A stretch of 32,789 nt of DNA from Sphingomonadaceae bacterium (GTDB lineage: Bacteria > Pseudomonadota > Alphaproteobacteria > Sphingomonadales > Sphingomonadaceae). The position numbers were made by a program, and so were the translations under genes. The notes beneath the pieces are model-generated. The model was not told the origin of the DNA. It did not search any database and saw only the letters and a program-made list of their open reading frames with translations. The stretch spans positions 1-32,789 of the forward strand of contig CANJSX010000007.1 of assembly GCA_947477055.1 (NCBI GenBank), written 5' to 3'. Shown piece by piece: positions 19,182-26,665 of the stretch. Position 1 is the stretch's first letter; each line of letters starts with the position of its first letter.

Positions 19182-19688
19182 ATGAGAATGGGTCAAAGTG
19201 ACTATGGGCGGGAAGAAGATGCCGCGCCCGTGGACATGCTGGCCTCGCTGTTCGAGGCGCGCGGCTGGCCCTATGAGTTTACCGGCGAGGGCGAGATTTC
19301 CGCCGACATCCAGGGTTCGTGGGCGAAATATCAGGTGCGCGGCATCTGGGGCGTTCACGATCATGTGCTGCAGCTGCTGTGCCTGCCCGATATCCGCGTG
19401 CCGGACGACAAGCGCGCGGCGATGTATGAGGCGCTGGCGCTGATCAACGAGCAGGTCTGGCTCGGCCATTTCGACATCTGGTCGAACGGCGGCGTGCTGC
19501 TCTATCGCCACGGGCTGATGCTGGGCGACGAGGGCCTGCTCAGCCTGGCGCAGGCGCAAACGGCGGTGGAAGCGGCGATCGAGGATTGCGACCGGTTCTA
19601 TCCGGTCTTCCAGTTCATCCTGTGGGGCGACAAGACCCCGGCCGAAGCCCTCGCCAGCGCACTGGTGGACGCTGCGGGCGAAGCGTAA
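19182..19688 (+). CDS. YbjN-family protein
   Basis: Cytoplasmic protein of 168 aa with no signal peptide or membrane segment. The sequence from DMLASLFEARGWPYEF onward, with the IQGSWAKYQVRGIWG strand region and a long C-terminal helical part, resembles the YbjN family (type III chaperone-like fold). The biochemical role of this family is not settled. The ORF is open from 19038, but I choose ATG 19182, which follows a GGCAGGAC purine stretch and starts at the conserved part; ATG 19188 is equally possible. It is followed 10 nt later by proC, probably in one operon. Confidence 0.8.
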   Translation: MRMGQSDYGREEDAAPVDMLASLFEARGWPYEFTGEGEISADIQGSWAKYQVRGIWGVHDHVLQLLCLPDIRVPDDKRAAMYEALALINEQVWLGHFDIWSNGGVLLYRHGLMLGDEGLLSLAQAQTAVEAAIEDCDRFYPVFQFILWGDKTPAEALASALVDAAGEA

Positions 19689-19698
19689 GGCGCTGGCC

Positions 19699-20505
19699 AT
19701 GGCACGGCTTGATTCGATTCTCATCATCGGTTGCGGCAATATGGGCGGGGCGATGCTCTCCGGCTGGCTTGCGGGCGGCCTCGCGCCCGGGCGATTCACC
19801 GTGGTCGATCCGCTGCTGGCGGAGGCTCCGGCGGGCATCCGCCTGCTGCGCGAACTGCCGGGCGACGCCTTCGATGTCGTGTTGCTGGGGGTGAAGCCGC
19901 AGTTGCTCGGTGATGTCGCACCGCAGCTCTCGGCCCTGATCGGGCCGGGCACCGTGCTGCTGTCGATCCTTGCTGGCGCCGAACTCGGCAGCCTGGCCGA
20001 ACGCTTTCCCGATGCCGGAGCGATCGTGCGGATCATGCCGAACCTCGCCGCTGCCATCGGCAAGTCGCCCATGGCGCTGTTTGCGCGCGGGCTGGACGAT
20101 GCGGGCACGGCTAGGGTTACGGCATTGTTGCAGCCGCTCGGCACGCCCGAGTGGCTGGCGGAGGAAGGGCTGTTCGACCTCGTTACCGCGCTGGCGGGAT
20201 CTGGTCCGGCCTTCGTCTACCGGTTCATCGATGCCCTTGCGGCGGGAGCCACGCGGCTCGGGCTGCCGGCCGAACAGGCGCAGCGGCTTGCGGTTGCCAC
20301 GGTAGAAGGCTCGGCGGCGTTGGCGTCGGCATCCCCGCATTCGCCGGGCGAGCTGGCCAACCGCGTTGCCAGCCCGGGCGGGACCACTCGCGCAGGGCTT
20401 GATGTGTTGGATCATGACGCCGCGCTCGCCGCGCTGATCGAGGCAACGCTCAAGGCAGCGCGCGATCGCAGTGCCGAAATGGCTCGCGAAGCCCGATCGC
20501 GCTGA
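19699..20505 (+). CDS. proC: Pyrroline-5-carboxylate reductase
   Basis: Last enzyme of proline synthesis, reducing pyrroline-5-carboxylate to proline with NAD(P)H in the cytoplasm. The N-terminal Rossmann motif IIGCGNMGGAM, the GVKPQLL segment, the AGSGPAF loop and the P5CR signature region (SPGGTTRAGLDVL) are all present. The length of 268 aa is normal. It lies 10 nt downstream of the YbjN-family gene. The proB gene occurs about 3 kb further on, while proA is not in the window. Confidence 0.95.
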   Translation: MARLDSILIIGCGNMGGAMLSGWLAGGLAPGRFTVVDPLLAEAPAGIRLLRELPGDAFDVVLLGVKPQLLGDVAPQLSALIGPGTVLLSILAGAELGSLAERFPDAGAIVRIMPNLAAAIGKSPMALFARGLDDAGTARVTALLQPLGTPEWLAEEGLFDLVTALAGSGPAFVYRFIDALAAGATRLGLPAEQAQRLAVATVEGSAALASASPHSPGELANRVASPGGTTRAGLDVLDHDAALAALIEATLKAARDRSAEMAREARSR

Positions 20506-20511
20506 ACTCCT

Positions 20512-20529
20512 GCGACAAATCGCGACAAA
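20512..20529 (+). repeat. Tandem GCGACAAA direct repeat
   Basis: GCGACAAA occurs twice with a 10-nt period (tGCGACAAAt cGCGACAAAc) just after the proC stop and about 110 nt before the Bax1-family start. One-turn spacing is compatible with a protein-binding site, but no known operator was recognised. Confidence 0.45.
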
Positions 20530-20535
20530 CTGATT

Positions 20536-20574
20536 CTCGGGCTATGTCCGGTTTTGCTTGAATCCGGACCCGAG
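20536..20574 (+). other. Stem-loop in the leader of the Bax1-family gene
   Basis: CTCGG/CCGAG forms an outer 5-bp stem and GTCCGG/CCGGAC an inner 6-bp stem, with a 5-nt one-sided bulge and a 12-nt loop. No T-tract follows, so it is either a weak proC terminator or a leader structure. Confidence 0.4.
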
Positions 20575-20621
20575 CCATCCGATACTGCACTCGTGCCCCG
20601 GCTATCGTGCCTGGGGCCGAC

Positions 20622-20627
20622 AAGGAG
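20622..20627 (+). promoter_or_regulatory. Ribosome binding site of the Bax1-family gene
   Basis: AAGGAG lies 10 nt before ATG 20638. It selects that ATG over the longer open frame from 20554 and is one of the strongest RBS matches here. Confidence 0.7.
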
Positions 20628-20637
20628 TTTGACCAAG

Positions 20638-21390
20638 ATGGCAAATTGGAACGATCCCCAGCCCCCGCGCCAGAGCACGGGCTTCGGTGCGTCTCCGAGC
20701 CTGAACGGCGAAGTGATTGGCACGCGTGCGGGCATTGACGCGGGCCTGCGCCGCTACATGCTGTCGATTTACAACTACATGGCCTCGGGCGTGCTGCTCT
20801 CGGGTGTCGTGGCGATGCTGTTCGCCAGTTCGGGCATGGCAGCAGCGATGATGGTAACCCCGCTCAAATGGGTCATCATGCTCGCACCGCTCGGTTTCGT
20901 CTTCGGCATGAGCCTGGGCGCGAACCGGATGCAGACCTCCACCTTGCAGGCCCTGTTCTGGGGCTTCTGTGTGGTGATGGGCCTGTCGCTCTCGACGATC
21001 TTCCTCGTCTTTACCGGCGCCTCGATCGCGACGACCTTTGTCTCCACCGCAGCCGCCTTCGCGGGCCTCAGCCTCTATGGCTATACCACGAAGCGCGATC
21101 TATCGGGCATGGGCACCTTCCTGATCATGGGCCTGATCGGGCTGATGGTGGCGATGGTAGTGAACATCTTCGTCCAGTCGAGCGCGATGCAGTTCGTGAT
21201 CTCGGCTGCTGGCGTGCTGATCTTCGCCGGACTTACCGCCTATGACACGCAGAAGCTGCGCGCGATATACTACCAGGTGGCCGGGACCGATTTCGCCGGC
21301 AAGGCTGTGGTGCTGGGCGCGCTCAATCTCTATCTCGATTTCATCAACATGTTCCAGTTCTTGCTGACCTTCCTCGGCGATCGCCGCTGA
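20638..21390 (+). CDS. Bax inhibitor-1/YccA family membrane protein
   Basis: Integral membrane protein of 250 aa with about seven hydrophobic helices, matching the BI-1/YccA family. Family features are the N-terminal soluble stretch (MANWNDPQPP...), RAGIDAGLRRYMLSIYNYM before the first helix, the GLTAYDTQKLR segment containing the conserved acidic residue of the last pore-lining region, and the final ALNLYLDFINMFQFLL helix. Bacterial members include YccA, which interacts with FtsH; others are linked to calcium leak. The function here is unknown. The gene appears monocistronic, with its own leader and a strong intrinsic terminator 23 nt after the stop. Confidence 0.9.
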   Translation: MANWNDPQPPRQSTGFGASPSLNGEVIGTRAGIDAGLRRYMLSIYNYMASGVLLSGVVAMLFASSGMAAAMMVTPLKWVIMLAPLGFVFGMSLGANRMQTSTLQALFWGFCVVMGLSLSTIFLVFTGASIATTFVSTAAAFAGLSLYGYTTKRDLSGMGTFLIMGLIGLMVAMVVNIFVQSSAMQFVISAAGVLIFAGLTAYDTQKLRAIYYQVAGTDFAGKAVVLGALNLYLDFINMFQFLLTFLGDRR

Positions 21391-21412
21391 TCCTCACGCA
21401 ACGACCAGTCGT

Positions 21413-21449
21413 GCCCGGCGCGCCGTCTGTCGCGCCGGGCATTTTCTTT
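21413..21449 (+). terminator. Rho-independent terminator
   Basis: A perfect 10-bp GC-rich stem (GCCCGGCGCG / CGCGCCGGGC) with an 8-nt loop is followed by ATTTTCTTT. It ends transcription of the Bax1-family gene. Confidence 0.88.
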
Positions 21450-21493
21450 GTGTCGGCCTTGGGATACCAGTGCCGGACAGGCGGGTCGGGAGT

Positions 21494-22189
21494 ATGCAGG
21501 TGAGGCAATTCGGTTTGAAGCAGGCACTGTTGACGTTGGGAACCGCTGCGGTGATCGCCCTTGTGGCATCATGCGGACCGAAGGAGGCACCCCAGCCGAC
21601 GCCGCCTCCGCCACCGCCGCCGCCAGTGGTCGTCGTGCCGCCCAAGCCCTATCCGCCTACCGGCGCCTCGCGCGACCTGCCGGTCCCTGCGATCGGGGCC
21701 GACGGGTTGTTCCAGAGCGTCAATCGCAATATCTCGCCCGCGCAGATGACCTGGAACCTGCGCTCGGCCTACAACGTCGCCGCGCTCAACTGCGCCGCGC
21801 CCGAGCGCGACGAGATCACCGCGAACTACCGCGCCTATCTGCGCCGCCATTCGCGCGCGCTGGCGGCCGCCAACCGTAAGGTGGATGCCGAGTTCAAGGC
21901 GCTCCATGGTACCGGCTTCGTCAAGCATCGCGAAACCTACATGACCAACGTCTACAATCACTACGCGCTGCCGCCGGTGATGAGCGCCTTCTGTCGCGCC
22001 GTGCTGGCGATCAGCCGCGAGGAAAAGCTGATCAAGACGACCGAACTCGAGCCCTTTTCCACACGCAGCCTCCCCAGCGTCGAGATCGTCTATGACGATT
22101 TCTTCCGCCGCTACGCCCAGTACCGCACCGAGCTGGCGGCGTGGGAGTCGCGTTGGGGTCAGCCCGCTGTGCCGCAGGCCACGCGCTAG
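21494..22189 (+). CDS. Proline-rich lipoprotein of unknown function
   Basis: Predicted envelope lipoprotein of 231 aa. The open frame begins at GTG 21470, but ATG 21494 starts a compact signal peptide ending in the lipobox VASC followed by Gly. After the lipidated Cys comes a tether with eight consecutive prolines (QPTPPPPPPPP) and further Pro/Val. The remaining 170 or so residues are helical and charged, with an NLRSAYNVAALNCAAP segment and a later AFCRAV; these two Cys could form a disulfide. I recognise no named family. It follows the terminator of the preceding gene, so it should have its own promoter, which I could not define. The TAG stop is 85 nt before the tRNA gene. Confidence 0.75.
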   Translation: MQVRQFGLKQALLTLGTAAVIALVASCGPKEAPQPTPPPPPPPPVVVVPPKPYPPTGASRDLPVPAIGADGLFQSVNRNISPAQMTWNLRSAYNVAALNCAAPERDEITANYRAYLRRHSRALAAANRKVDAEFKALHGTGFVKHRETYMTNVYNHYALPPVMSAFCRAVLAISREEKLIKTTELEPFSTRSLPSVEIVYDDFFRRYAQYRTELAAWESRWGQPAVPQATR

Positions 22190-22198
22190 GCCATTTTT

Positions 22199-22210
22199 CC
22201 CTTTAAAGGG
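22199..22210. repeat. CCCTTTAAAGGG perfect palindrome
   Basis: A perfect 12-bp palindrome 10 nt after the lipoprotein stop, flanked by AGGCC and GGGGCCT, which could extend the stem. It may act as a processing or termination signal between the lipoprotein gene and the tRNA. Confidence 0.5.
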
Positions 22211-22274
22211 TGGGGCCTCTTCGCTAAGGGGGCCGCTTGCGCGAGGTCATGGCCCCGCGCGACAGCACTGGAAC

Positions 22275-22350
<76 letters not shown>

Positions 22351-22353
22351 GTG

Positions 22354-22498
22354 TCGCTTGGGCCGGGATTTGACCCATGCTGGGCTGCAAATGGCGGTCT
22401 TCTGCGCTTCCGGTGCTTACGACCAGCAGGTCGCTCCGCTCCGGTTGTCGAATCCCCCCATTTTCGCTCCAGCCTGAGCCAAATCCCAGCCCAAGCGA
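22354..22498. repeat. Long imperfect inverted repeat next to the tRNA gene
   Basis: The 41-nt left arm (22354-22394, starting TCGCTTGGGCCGGGATTTG) pairs with the right arm (22458-22498, ending CAAATCCCAGCCCAAGCGA); 33 of 41 positions match by eye. The roughly 63-nt centre contains a smaller hairpin (CCGG...CGACC AGCA GGTCG...CCGG). The element begins 4 nt after the tRNA CCA and contains no credible ORF. It resembles a REP/MITE-like intergenic element; membership of a repeat family is inference. Confidence 0.75.
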
Positions 22499-22515
22499 TT
22501 GCGCATTTCCTTACC

Positions 22516-22537
22516 CCCGCTCAGGCTGAGCTTGTCG
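22516..22537. repeat. Short palindromic element GCTCAGGCTGAGCTTGTCGAAG
   Basis: Contains the inverted repeat GCTCAG/CTGAGC followed by TTGTCGAAG, lying between the long inverted repeat and obgE. I recall very similar short repeats in sphingomonad intergenic regions, but no second copy is present in this window. Confidence 0.4.
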
Positions 22538-22582
22538 AAGCCCGTGCGCGACTTTTTCCTCACATCACGCTAGACCCATTCC

Positions 22583-23635
22583 ATGCATTTTCTCGACCAG
22601 GCCAAAATCTATGTGAAATCCGGCGGCGGCGGCCCGGGGGCGGTCTCGTTCCGGCGCGAGATGTATGTCGAATACGGCGGGCCTGACGGCGGCGACGGCG
22701 GGCGCGGGGGCGACATTATCTTCGAGGCCGTGGCCGGGCTCAACACGCTGATCGACTTTCGCTATACCCAGCATTTCAAGGCCCAGCGCGGCATTCCCGG
22801 AATGGGCAAGAACCGCACCGGCGCGGCCGGCAAGGATCTGGTGATCAAGGTTCCGGTCGGCACCCAGGTGCTCGACGACGATCGGGAGACCGTGCTGCTC
22901 GACCTGACTGCGGCCGGACAGCGGGTTACCCTGCTGGAAGGCGGGCTCGGCGGGCGCGGCAACGCCAGCTACAAGACCAGCACCAACCGCGCCCCGCGCC
23001 AGCACCAACCGGGCATCCCCGGCGAGGAACTGTGGGTCTGGCTGCGGCTCAAGCTTCTCGCCGATGTCGGGCTGGTCGGCCTGCCCAACGCCGGCAAGTC
23101 GACCTTCATCAACCAGGTCAGCAACACCAAGGCCAAGGTCGGCGACTATGCCTTCACCACGCTGCGCCCGCAGCTGGGGGTGGTGCGCCACAAAAACCGC
23201 GAGTTCGTGCTGGCCGACATTCCCGGATTGATCGAGGGCGCCGCCGAAGGAGCCGGGGTGGGCGACCGCTTTCTCGGCCATATCGAACGCTGCCGCGTGC
23301 TGATCCACCTGATCGACATCAACGGCGTCGATCCCGCCGATGCGCTGGAAATCGTCGAGGACGAGCTGGAGGCCTATGGCGCCGGACTGGACGAGAAGCC
23401 GCGGCTGATCGTGCTCAAAAAGATCGAAACGGTCGAAGCCGAGCTGGTCAAGGCCTTCACCAAGGAGCTCAAGGCGGCGGGCGCGAACAAGGTGTTCGCG
23501 ATCTCAGGGGCTTCGGGCAAGGGCATGAACAAGCTGCTCGACGCGGTGATCGAGCATCTTCCCGCCGCGACCGTGACCGAGCGGCCGGACGGCGAGCGGG
23601 AAGAGGCGGACGAGAGGCCCTGGTCGCCGGTGTGA
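22583..23635 (+). CDS. obgE: Obg family GTPase (ObgE/CgtA)
   Basis: Essential ribosome-associated GTPase involved in 50S assembly and stress control. The N-terminal Obg fold (about residues 1-158) shows the glycine-rich stretches GGGGPGAVSFRRE and GGDGGRGGD. The G domain follows, with P-loop GLPNAGKST at 166-174, DIPGLIEGAAEGAGVG (G3/switch II) and ISGASGKG (G5). The usual G4 NKxD is less clear (VLKKIETV at that place). At 350 aa it lacks the OCT domain found in some Gram-positive members, like many proteobacterial forms. The ATG has no strong SD. proB follows after about 40 nt. Confidence 0.95.
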   Translation: MHFLDQAKIYVKSGGGGPGAVSFRREMYVEYGGPDGGDGGRGGDIIFEAVAGLNTLIDFRYTQHFKAQRGIPGMGKNRTGAAGKDLVIKVPVGTQVLDDDRETVLLDLTAAGQRVTLLEGGLGGRGNASYKTSTNRAPRQHQPGIPGEELWVWLRLKLLADVGLVGLPNAGKSTFINQVSNTKAKVGDYAFTTLRPQLGVVRHKNREFVLADIPGLIEGAAEGAGVGDRFLGHIERCRVLIHLIDINGVDPADALEIVEDELEAYGAGLDEKPRLIVLKKIETVEAELVKAFTKELKAAGANKVFAISGASGKGMNKLLDAVIEHLPAATVTERPDGEREEADERPWSPV

Positions 23636-23678
23636 CGGCATGGTTGCATTGCGCGCAGTTTTGCCTAATTCCGCGCCC

Positions 23679-24809
23679 ATGCAGATCACTTGCCTTGCTG
23701 ACCTTGCTAACACGCGCACCTGCCCCCGCCTTGTAGTCAAGGTCGGGTCGTCGCTGCTGGTCGGGCCGGAGGGGCCGCGCCACGCCTGGCTGACCGGGCT
23801 GGTGGCGGAGATCGCCGCGGCCCGCGCGCGCGGACAGGAAGTGATCGTCGTCTCCTCGGGCGCCATCGCGCTCGGCGCGGCCCGGCTCGGGCTCGACAAG
23901 GGCGGGCGCGGGAGCCTTGCCGATGCGCAGGCTGCGGCCTCGGTCGGCCAGATCGCGCTGTCGGCGCTGTGGGCCGGGCTGCTCGAAGCGCATGGTCTGG
24001 TCGCGGCGCAGCTGCTGCTGACGCTGGACGACCTCGAGGACCGCCGCCGCTACCTTAACGTCACCGCGACGCTCACCCGCCTGCTCGATGCGGGCGCAGT
24101 GCCGGTGATCAACGAGAACGATTCCGTCGCCACGCAGGAAATCCGCTTCGGCGACAACGACCGGCTCGCCGCCCGCGTCGCGCAGGCCGCGTGGGCTAGT
24201 GCGGTGTTGCTGCTCTCGGATGTCGACGGGCTCTATGATCGCAATCCTGCCGATCCCGCAGCGCAGCTGCTCCCGCAGGTGCAGGGCGTCACTGCCGAGA
24301 TTCACGCCATGGCTTCGGCGGAATCCGCCTCGGGCATGGGCTCGGGCGGGATGACCTCGAAGCTGCAGGCGGCCGAGATCGCCGAGCGCGCCGGGATTGC
24401 GCTGGTGATCGCCAACGGCACCCCGGACGCACCGATTGCCCGGGCATTGGAGCAGGGCATCGGCACGTTATTCCTGCCCAAGCGGAAGGCTGGCGCACGC
24501 AAGGCTTGGCTGGGCGGGCGGCTGCGGCTCAAGGGCGCGCTGGTGGTCGATGCCGGTGCGGCGCGGGCGCTGGAGAAGGGCTCAAGCTTGCTCGCCAAGG
24601 GGATCGTGTCCGTCGAAGGCGAGTTCCAGCGTGGCGATGCCATCGCGATCCGGGATTCTGAAGGCGTGATTCTGGCGCATGGGCTGTCGGAATACGACGC
24701 CGGGGAATGCCGCCTTCTGGTCGGCACCCATTCCAGCGAGCAAGCGGCGATCCTCGGCTATGCCCCGCGCTCAGCCGTGGTGCATCGCGACCAGCTGGTC
24801 CTGCTGTGA
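23679..24809 (+). CDS. proB: Glutamate 5-kinase
   Basis: Cytoplasmic kinase for the first step of proline synthesis, usually feedback-inhibited by proline. The amino acid kinase domain has VVKVGSSLLV near the N-terminus, VVSSGAIALGAARLG, the NENDSVAT substrate segment and GSGGMTSKLQAA. A C-terminal PUA domain (from about GRLRLKGALVVDAG) is present, so this is the full two-domain form. Two starts are possible: ATG 23640 (389 aa) or ATG 23679 (376 aa). Neither has a clear SD; I choose the latter because its length is closer to the family. The stop overlaps the next gene as GTGA. Confidence 0.92.
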   Translation: MQITCLADLANTRTCPRLVVKVGSSLLVGPEGPRHAWLTGLVAEIAAARARGQEVIVVSSGAIALGAARLGLDKGGRGSLADAQAAASVGQIALSALWAGLLEAHGLVAAQLLLTLDDLEDRRRYLNVTATLTRLLDAGAVPVINENDSVATQEIRFGDNDRLAARVAQAAWASAVLLLSDVDGLYDRNPADPAAQLLPQVQGVTAEIHAMASAESASGMGSGGMTSKLQAAEIAERAGIALVIANGTPDAPIARALEQGIGTLFLPKRKAGARKAWLGGRLRLKGALVVDAGAARALEKGSSLLAKGIVSVEGEFQRGDAIAIRDSEGVILAHGLSEYDAGECRLLVGTHSSEQAAILGYAPRSAVVHRDQLVLL

Positions 24810-25717
24810 CGCTGGCCATTACCGGGGCGACCGGCTTCGTCGGCCAGACCTTGCTTGACCGGGCTGTGACTGCGGGAAACGGGGTGCGGGCGCTGATTCG
24901 CCGTGAACAGGAACCCCGGCCCGGCGTCACCTGGGTACCCGGCGATTTGGGCGACCGCCCGGCGCTGATGCGCCTGGTCAGGGGTGCGGAAGCGGTGATC
25001 CACGTCGCCGGGGTGGTGAATACTCCCGAGCCGGAAGGCTTCGAGCAGGGCAATGTCGTCGGCACGCTCAACGTGATCGAGGCGGCCAAGGCGACCGGCG
25101 TCGGCCGACTGGTCTTCATATCCTCGCTCTCCGCTCGCGAGCCGGAACTTTCGACCTATGGCGCTTCGAAGGCGCGGGCCGAGAAGCTCGTCATGGCGAG
25201 CGGGCTGGATTGGACCATCGTCCGCCCGCCGGGCATCTTCGGCCCGCGCGACAAGGACATCTTCGAGATGTTCCGCATGGCCAGATGGGGCGTGATGCCG
25301 ATGCCCGCAAGCGCGGGGCGGGCGAGCTACCTCCATGTCGACGATCTGGCCCGGCTGCTGCTAGCGCTGGTCCCGGGCGGGGAAGACGCCTCGTACCGCG
25401 TGTTCGAACCCGACGACGGCCGCGCGGGTGGCTGGCCGCATGGCGAATTTGCGCGGGCGATCGGTTCGGCGATGGGGCGGCGGCCGTTTGTGGCGCATCT
25501 CTCGCCTGCGTTGCTCGGTGCTGCTGCGCGGATCGACCAAACCCTGCGCGGCGCAAACGCGCGCCTTACCCCTGACCGGGCGAGTTACATGAGCCACCCC
25601 GACTGGGTCGCCAGCGATACCGCGAAAGTGCCGACGTCAGTCTGGCAGCCGCAGATCGAAACCCGCGCGGGTCTGGCGGCGACGGCGCAGTGGTATCGCG
25701 AAGCCGGCTGGCTCTGA
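24806..25717 (+). CDS. NAD(P)-dependent epimerase/reductase (extended SDR type)
   Basis: Cytoplasmic Rossmann-fold protein of about 303 aa. The N-terminal GATGFVG glycine motif begins within ten residues of the start. HVAGVVNTPE follows, then FISSLSA and the catalytic YGASK (YxxxK), which place it among extended short-chain dehydrogenases (NAD-dependent epimerase/dehydratase family). The substrate cannot be told from sequence. The start is GTG 24806, sharing GTGA with the proB stop, which suggests coupling to proB; the longer ORF from 24707 would only overlap proB more deeply. The gene ends at a repeat element, facing cysH. Confidence 0.85.
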   Translation: MTLAITGATGFVGQTLLDRAVTAGNGVRALIRREQEPRPGVTWVPGDLGDRPALMRLVRGAEAVIHVAGVVNTPEPEGFEQGNVVGTLNVIEAAKATGVGRLVFISSLSAREPELSTYGASKARAEKLVMASGLDWTIVRPPGIFGPRDKDIFEMFRMARWGVMPMPASAGRASYLHVDDLARLLLALVPGGEDASYRVFEPDDGRAGGWPHGEFARAIGSAMGRRPFVAHLSPALLGAAARIDQTLRGANARLTPDRASYMSHPDWVASDTAKVPTSVWQPQIETRAGLAATAQWYREAGWL

Positions 25718-25851
25718 TCCTCCCCTTGGGGGAGGGGAACCACCGAAGGTGGTGGAGGGGCAGGTGCGAGTGGGCACTAAGGCGAGAGGGCGGGACCACC
25801 GGCCTGTGCCCCTCCACCACTTCGTGGTCCCCCTCCCCGAATCGGGGAGGA
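25718..25851. repeat. Double-hairpin inverted repeat between convergent genes
   Basis: A 44-nt left arm (25718-25761) and a 44-nt right arm (25808-25851) are near-perfect reverse complements, separated by about 46 nt. Each arm is itself two hairpins: CCTCCCC..GGGGAGG and CCACC..GGTGG on the left, CCACCAC..GTGG and CTCCCC..GGGGAG on the right. It begins at the epimerase stop and ends 8 nt before the cysH stop, so it could serve as a bidirectional terminator. Confidence 0.8.
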
Positions 25852-25858
25852 TTAACGC

Positions 25859-26665
25859 TCAAAAAACCGGATCGAATCCTGGCGGCAGTTCGCCCTCGTC
25901 GCTATCCTGGCCGGGGACGTGGATGCCGCATTCGGTCTTGTCCCAGCCGCGCCAGCGGCCCGAGCGCGGGTCCTCGCCCGGCGCGACCTTGCTGGTGCAG
26001 GGCGAGCAGCCGATCGAGGGATAGCCTTCGGCCACCAGCGGATGCGGGGGCAAATCGTGCTCGGTGAAATAGGCGGCGAGCTTCTCGCTGTTCCAGTCGG
26101 CCAGCGGGTTGACCTTCAGCCGGCCTTGCGCATCGGTATTGTCGATCTCGAAGCGCGGCAGCCCGGCGCGTGTAGCGGACTGGAAGCCCTTGCGGCCGGT
26201 GATCGTCGAATCGAAGCCGAGCAGCGCCTTGGCCAGCGGCTGGACCTTGCGGATATCGCAGCAGCCGTCCGGATCGTAATTCCAGCGCAGCCCGCTTTCA
26301 TCCTTCGCCGCGAGCAGCGCGGGATCGGGGGTGAGGTTGCGCAGCTCCGTCAGCCCCAGCCGCTCGGCCAGCAGGTCGCGATAGGCGAGGGTTTCGGGGA
26401 AATGCTTGCCGGTTTCGAGGAACAGCACCGGGGTGGCCGGATCGATCCGCGCGACGAGGTGCAACAGCACCGCGCTTTCCGCGCCGAAGCTGGAGACGAC
26501 GGCAATGTCACCGGCCAGCCGGTCGCGCAGCACGCTGGTCAGCATCTCGATCGTGTCGCTGCCCTGGAACATGCGGTTGAGGCGAATCGCATCGGCCTCG
26601 CTGAAGCGAGGGTTGGTGTCGATCCGGTCGACCGTCCGGTCCTGGGTGCGCGGCGCGTCAGCCAT
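25859..26665 (-). CDS. cysH: Fe-S type adenylylsulfate (APS) reductase
   Basis: Reduces activated sulfate to sulfite with thioredoxin as electron donor. The nucleotide-binding segment VVSSFGAESAVLLHL, the arginine-containing substrate region and the C-terminal catalytic ECGIH (Cys246) define the CysH family. It has the extra cysteine pairs CC at 135-136 and CSPC at 220-223. Known APS reductases use these four Cys for a [4Fe-4S] cluster, while PAPS reductases such as that of E. coli lack them. APS is therefore the likely substrate. The start at ATG 26665 overlaps the DUF934 stop by 8 nt; the track's longer start (26695) adds only ten residues inside that gene. It is the last gene of the sulfite operon. 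Confidence 0.93.
   Translation of the reverse strand: MADAPRTQDRTVDRIDTNPRFSEADAIRLNRMFQGSDTIEMLTSVLRDRLAGDIAVVSSFGAESAVLLHLVARIDPATPVLFLETGKHFPETLAYRDLLAERLGLTELRNLTPDPALLAAKDESGLRWNYDPDGCCDIRKVQPLAKALLGFDSTITGRKGFQSATRAGLPRFEIDNTDAQGRLKVNPLADWNSEKLAAYFTEHDLPPHPLVAEGYPSIGCSPCTSKVAPGEDPRSGRWRGWDKTECGIHVPGQDSDEGELPPGFDPVF

Noticed and set aside
19711-19720. GATTCGATTC (two GANTC sites) at the start of proC
   Set aside because: It encodes Asp-Ser-Ile residues of the conserved N-terminal strand, and GANTC is not rare in this window.
22351-22582. Possible prophage or island attachment site next to tRNA-Ala
   Set aside because: No duplicated tRNA 3' end, no integrase and no foreign genes; the downstream genes are core functions (obgE, proB).
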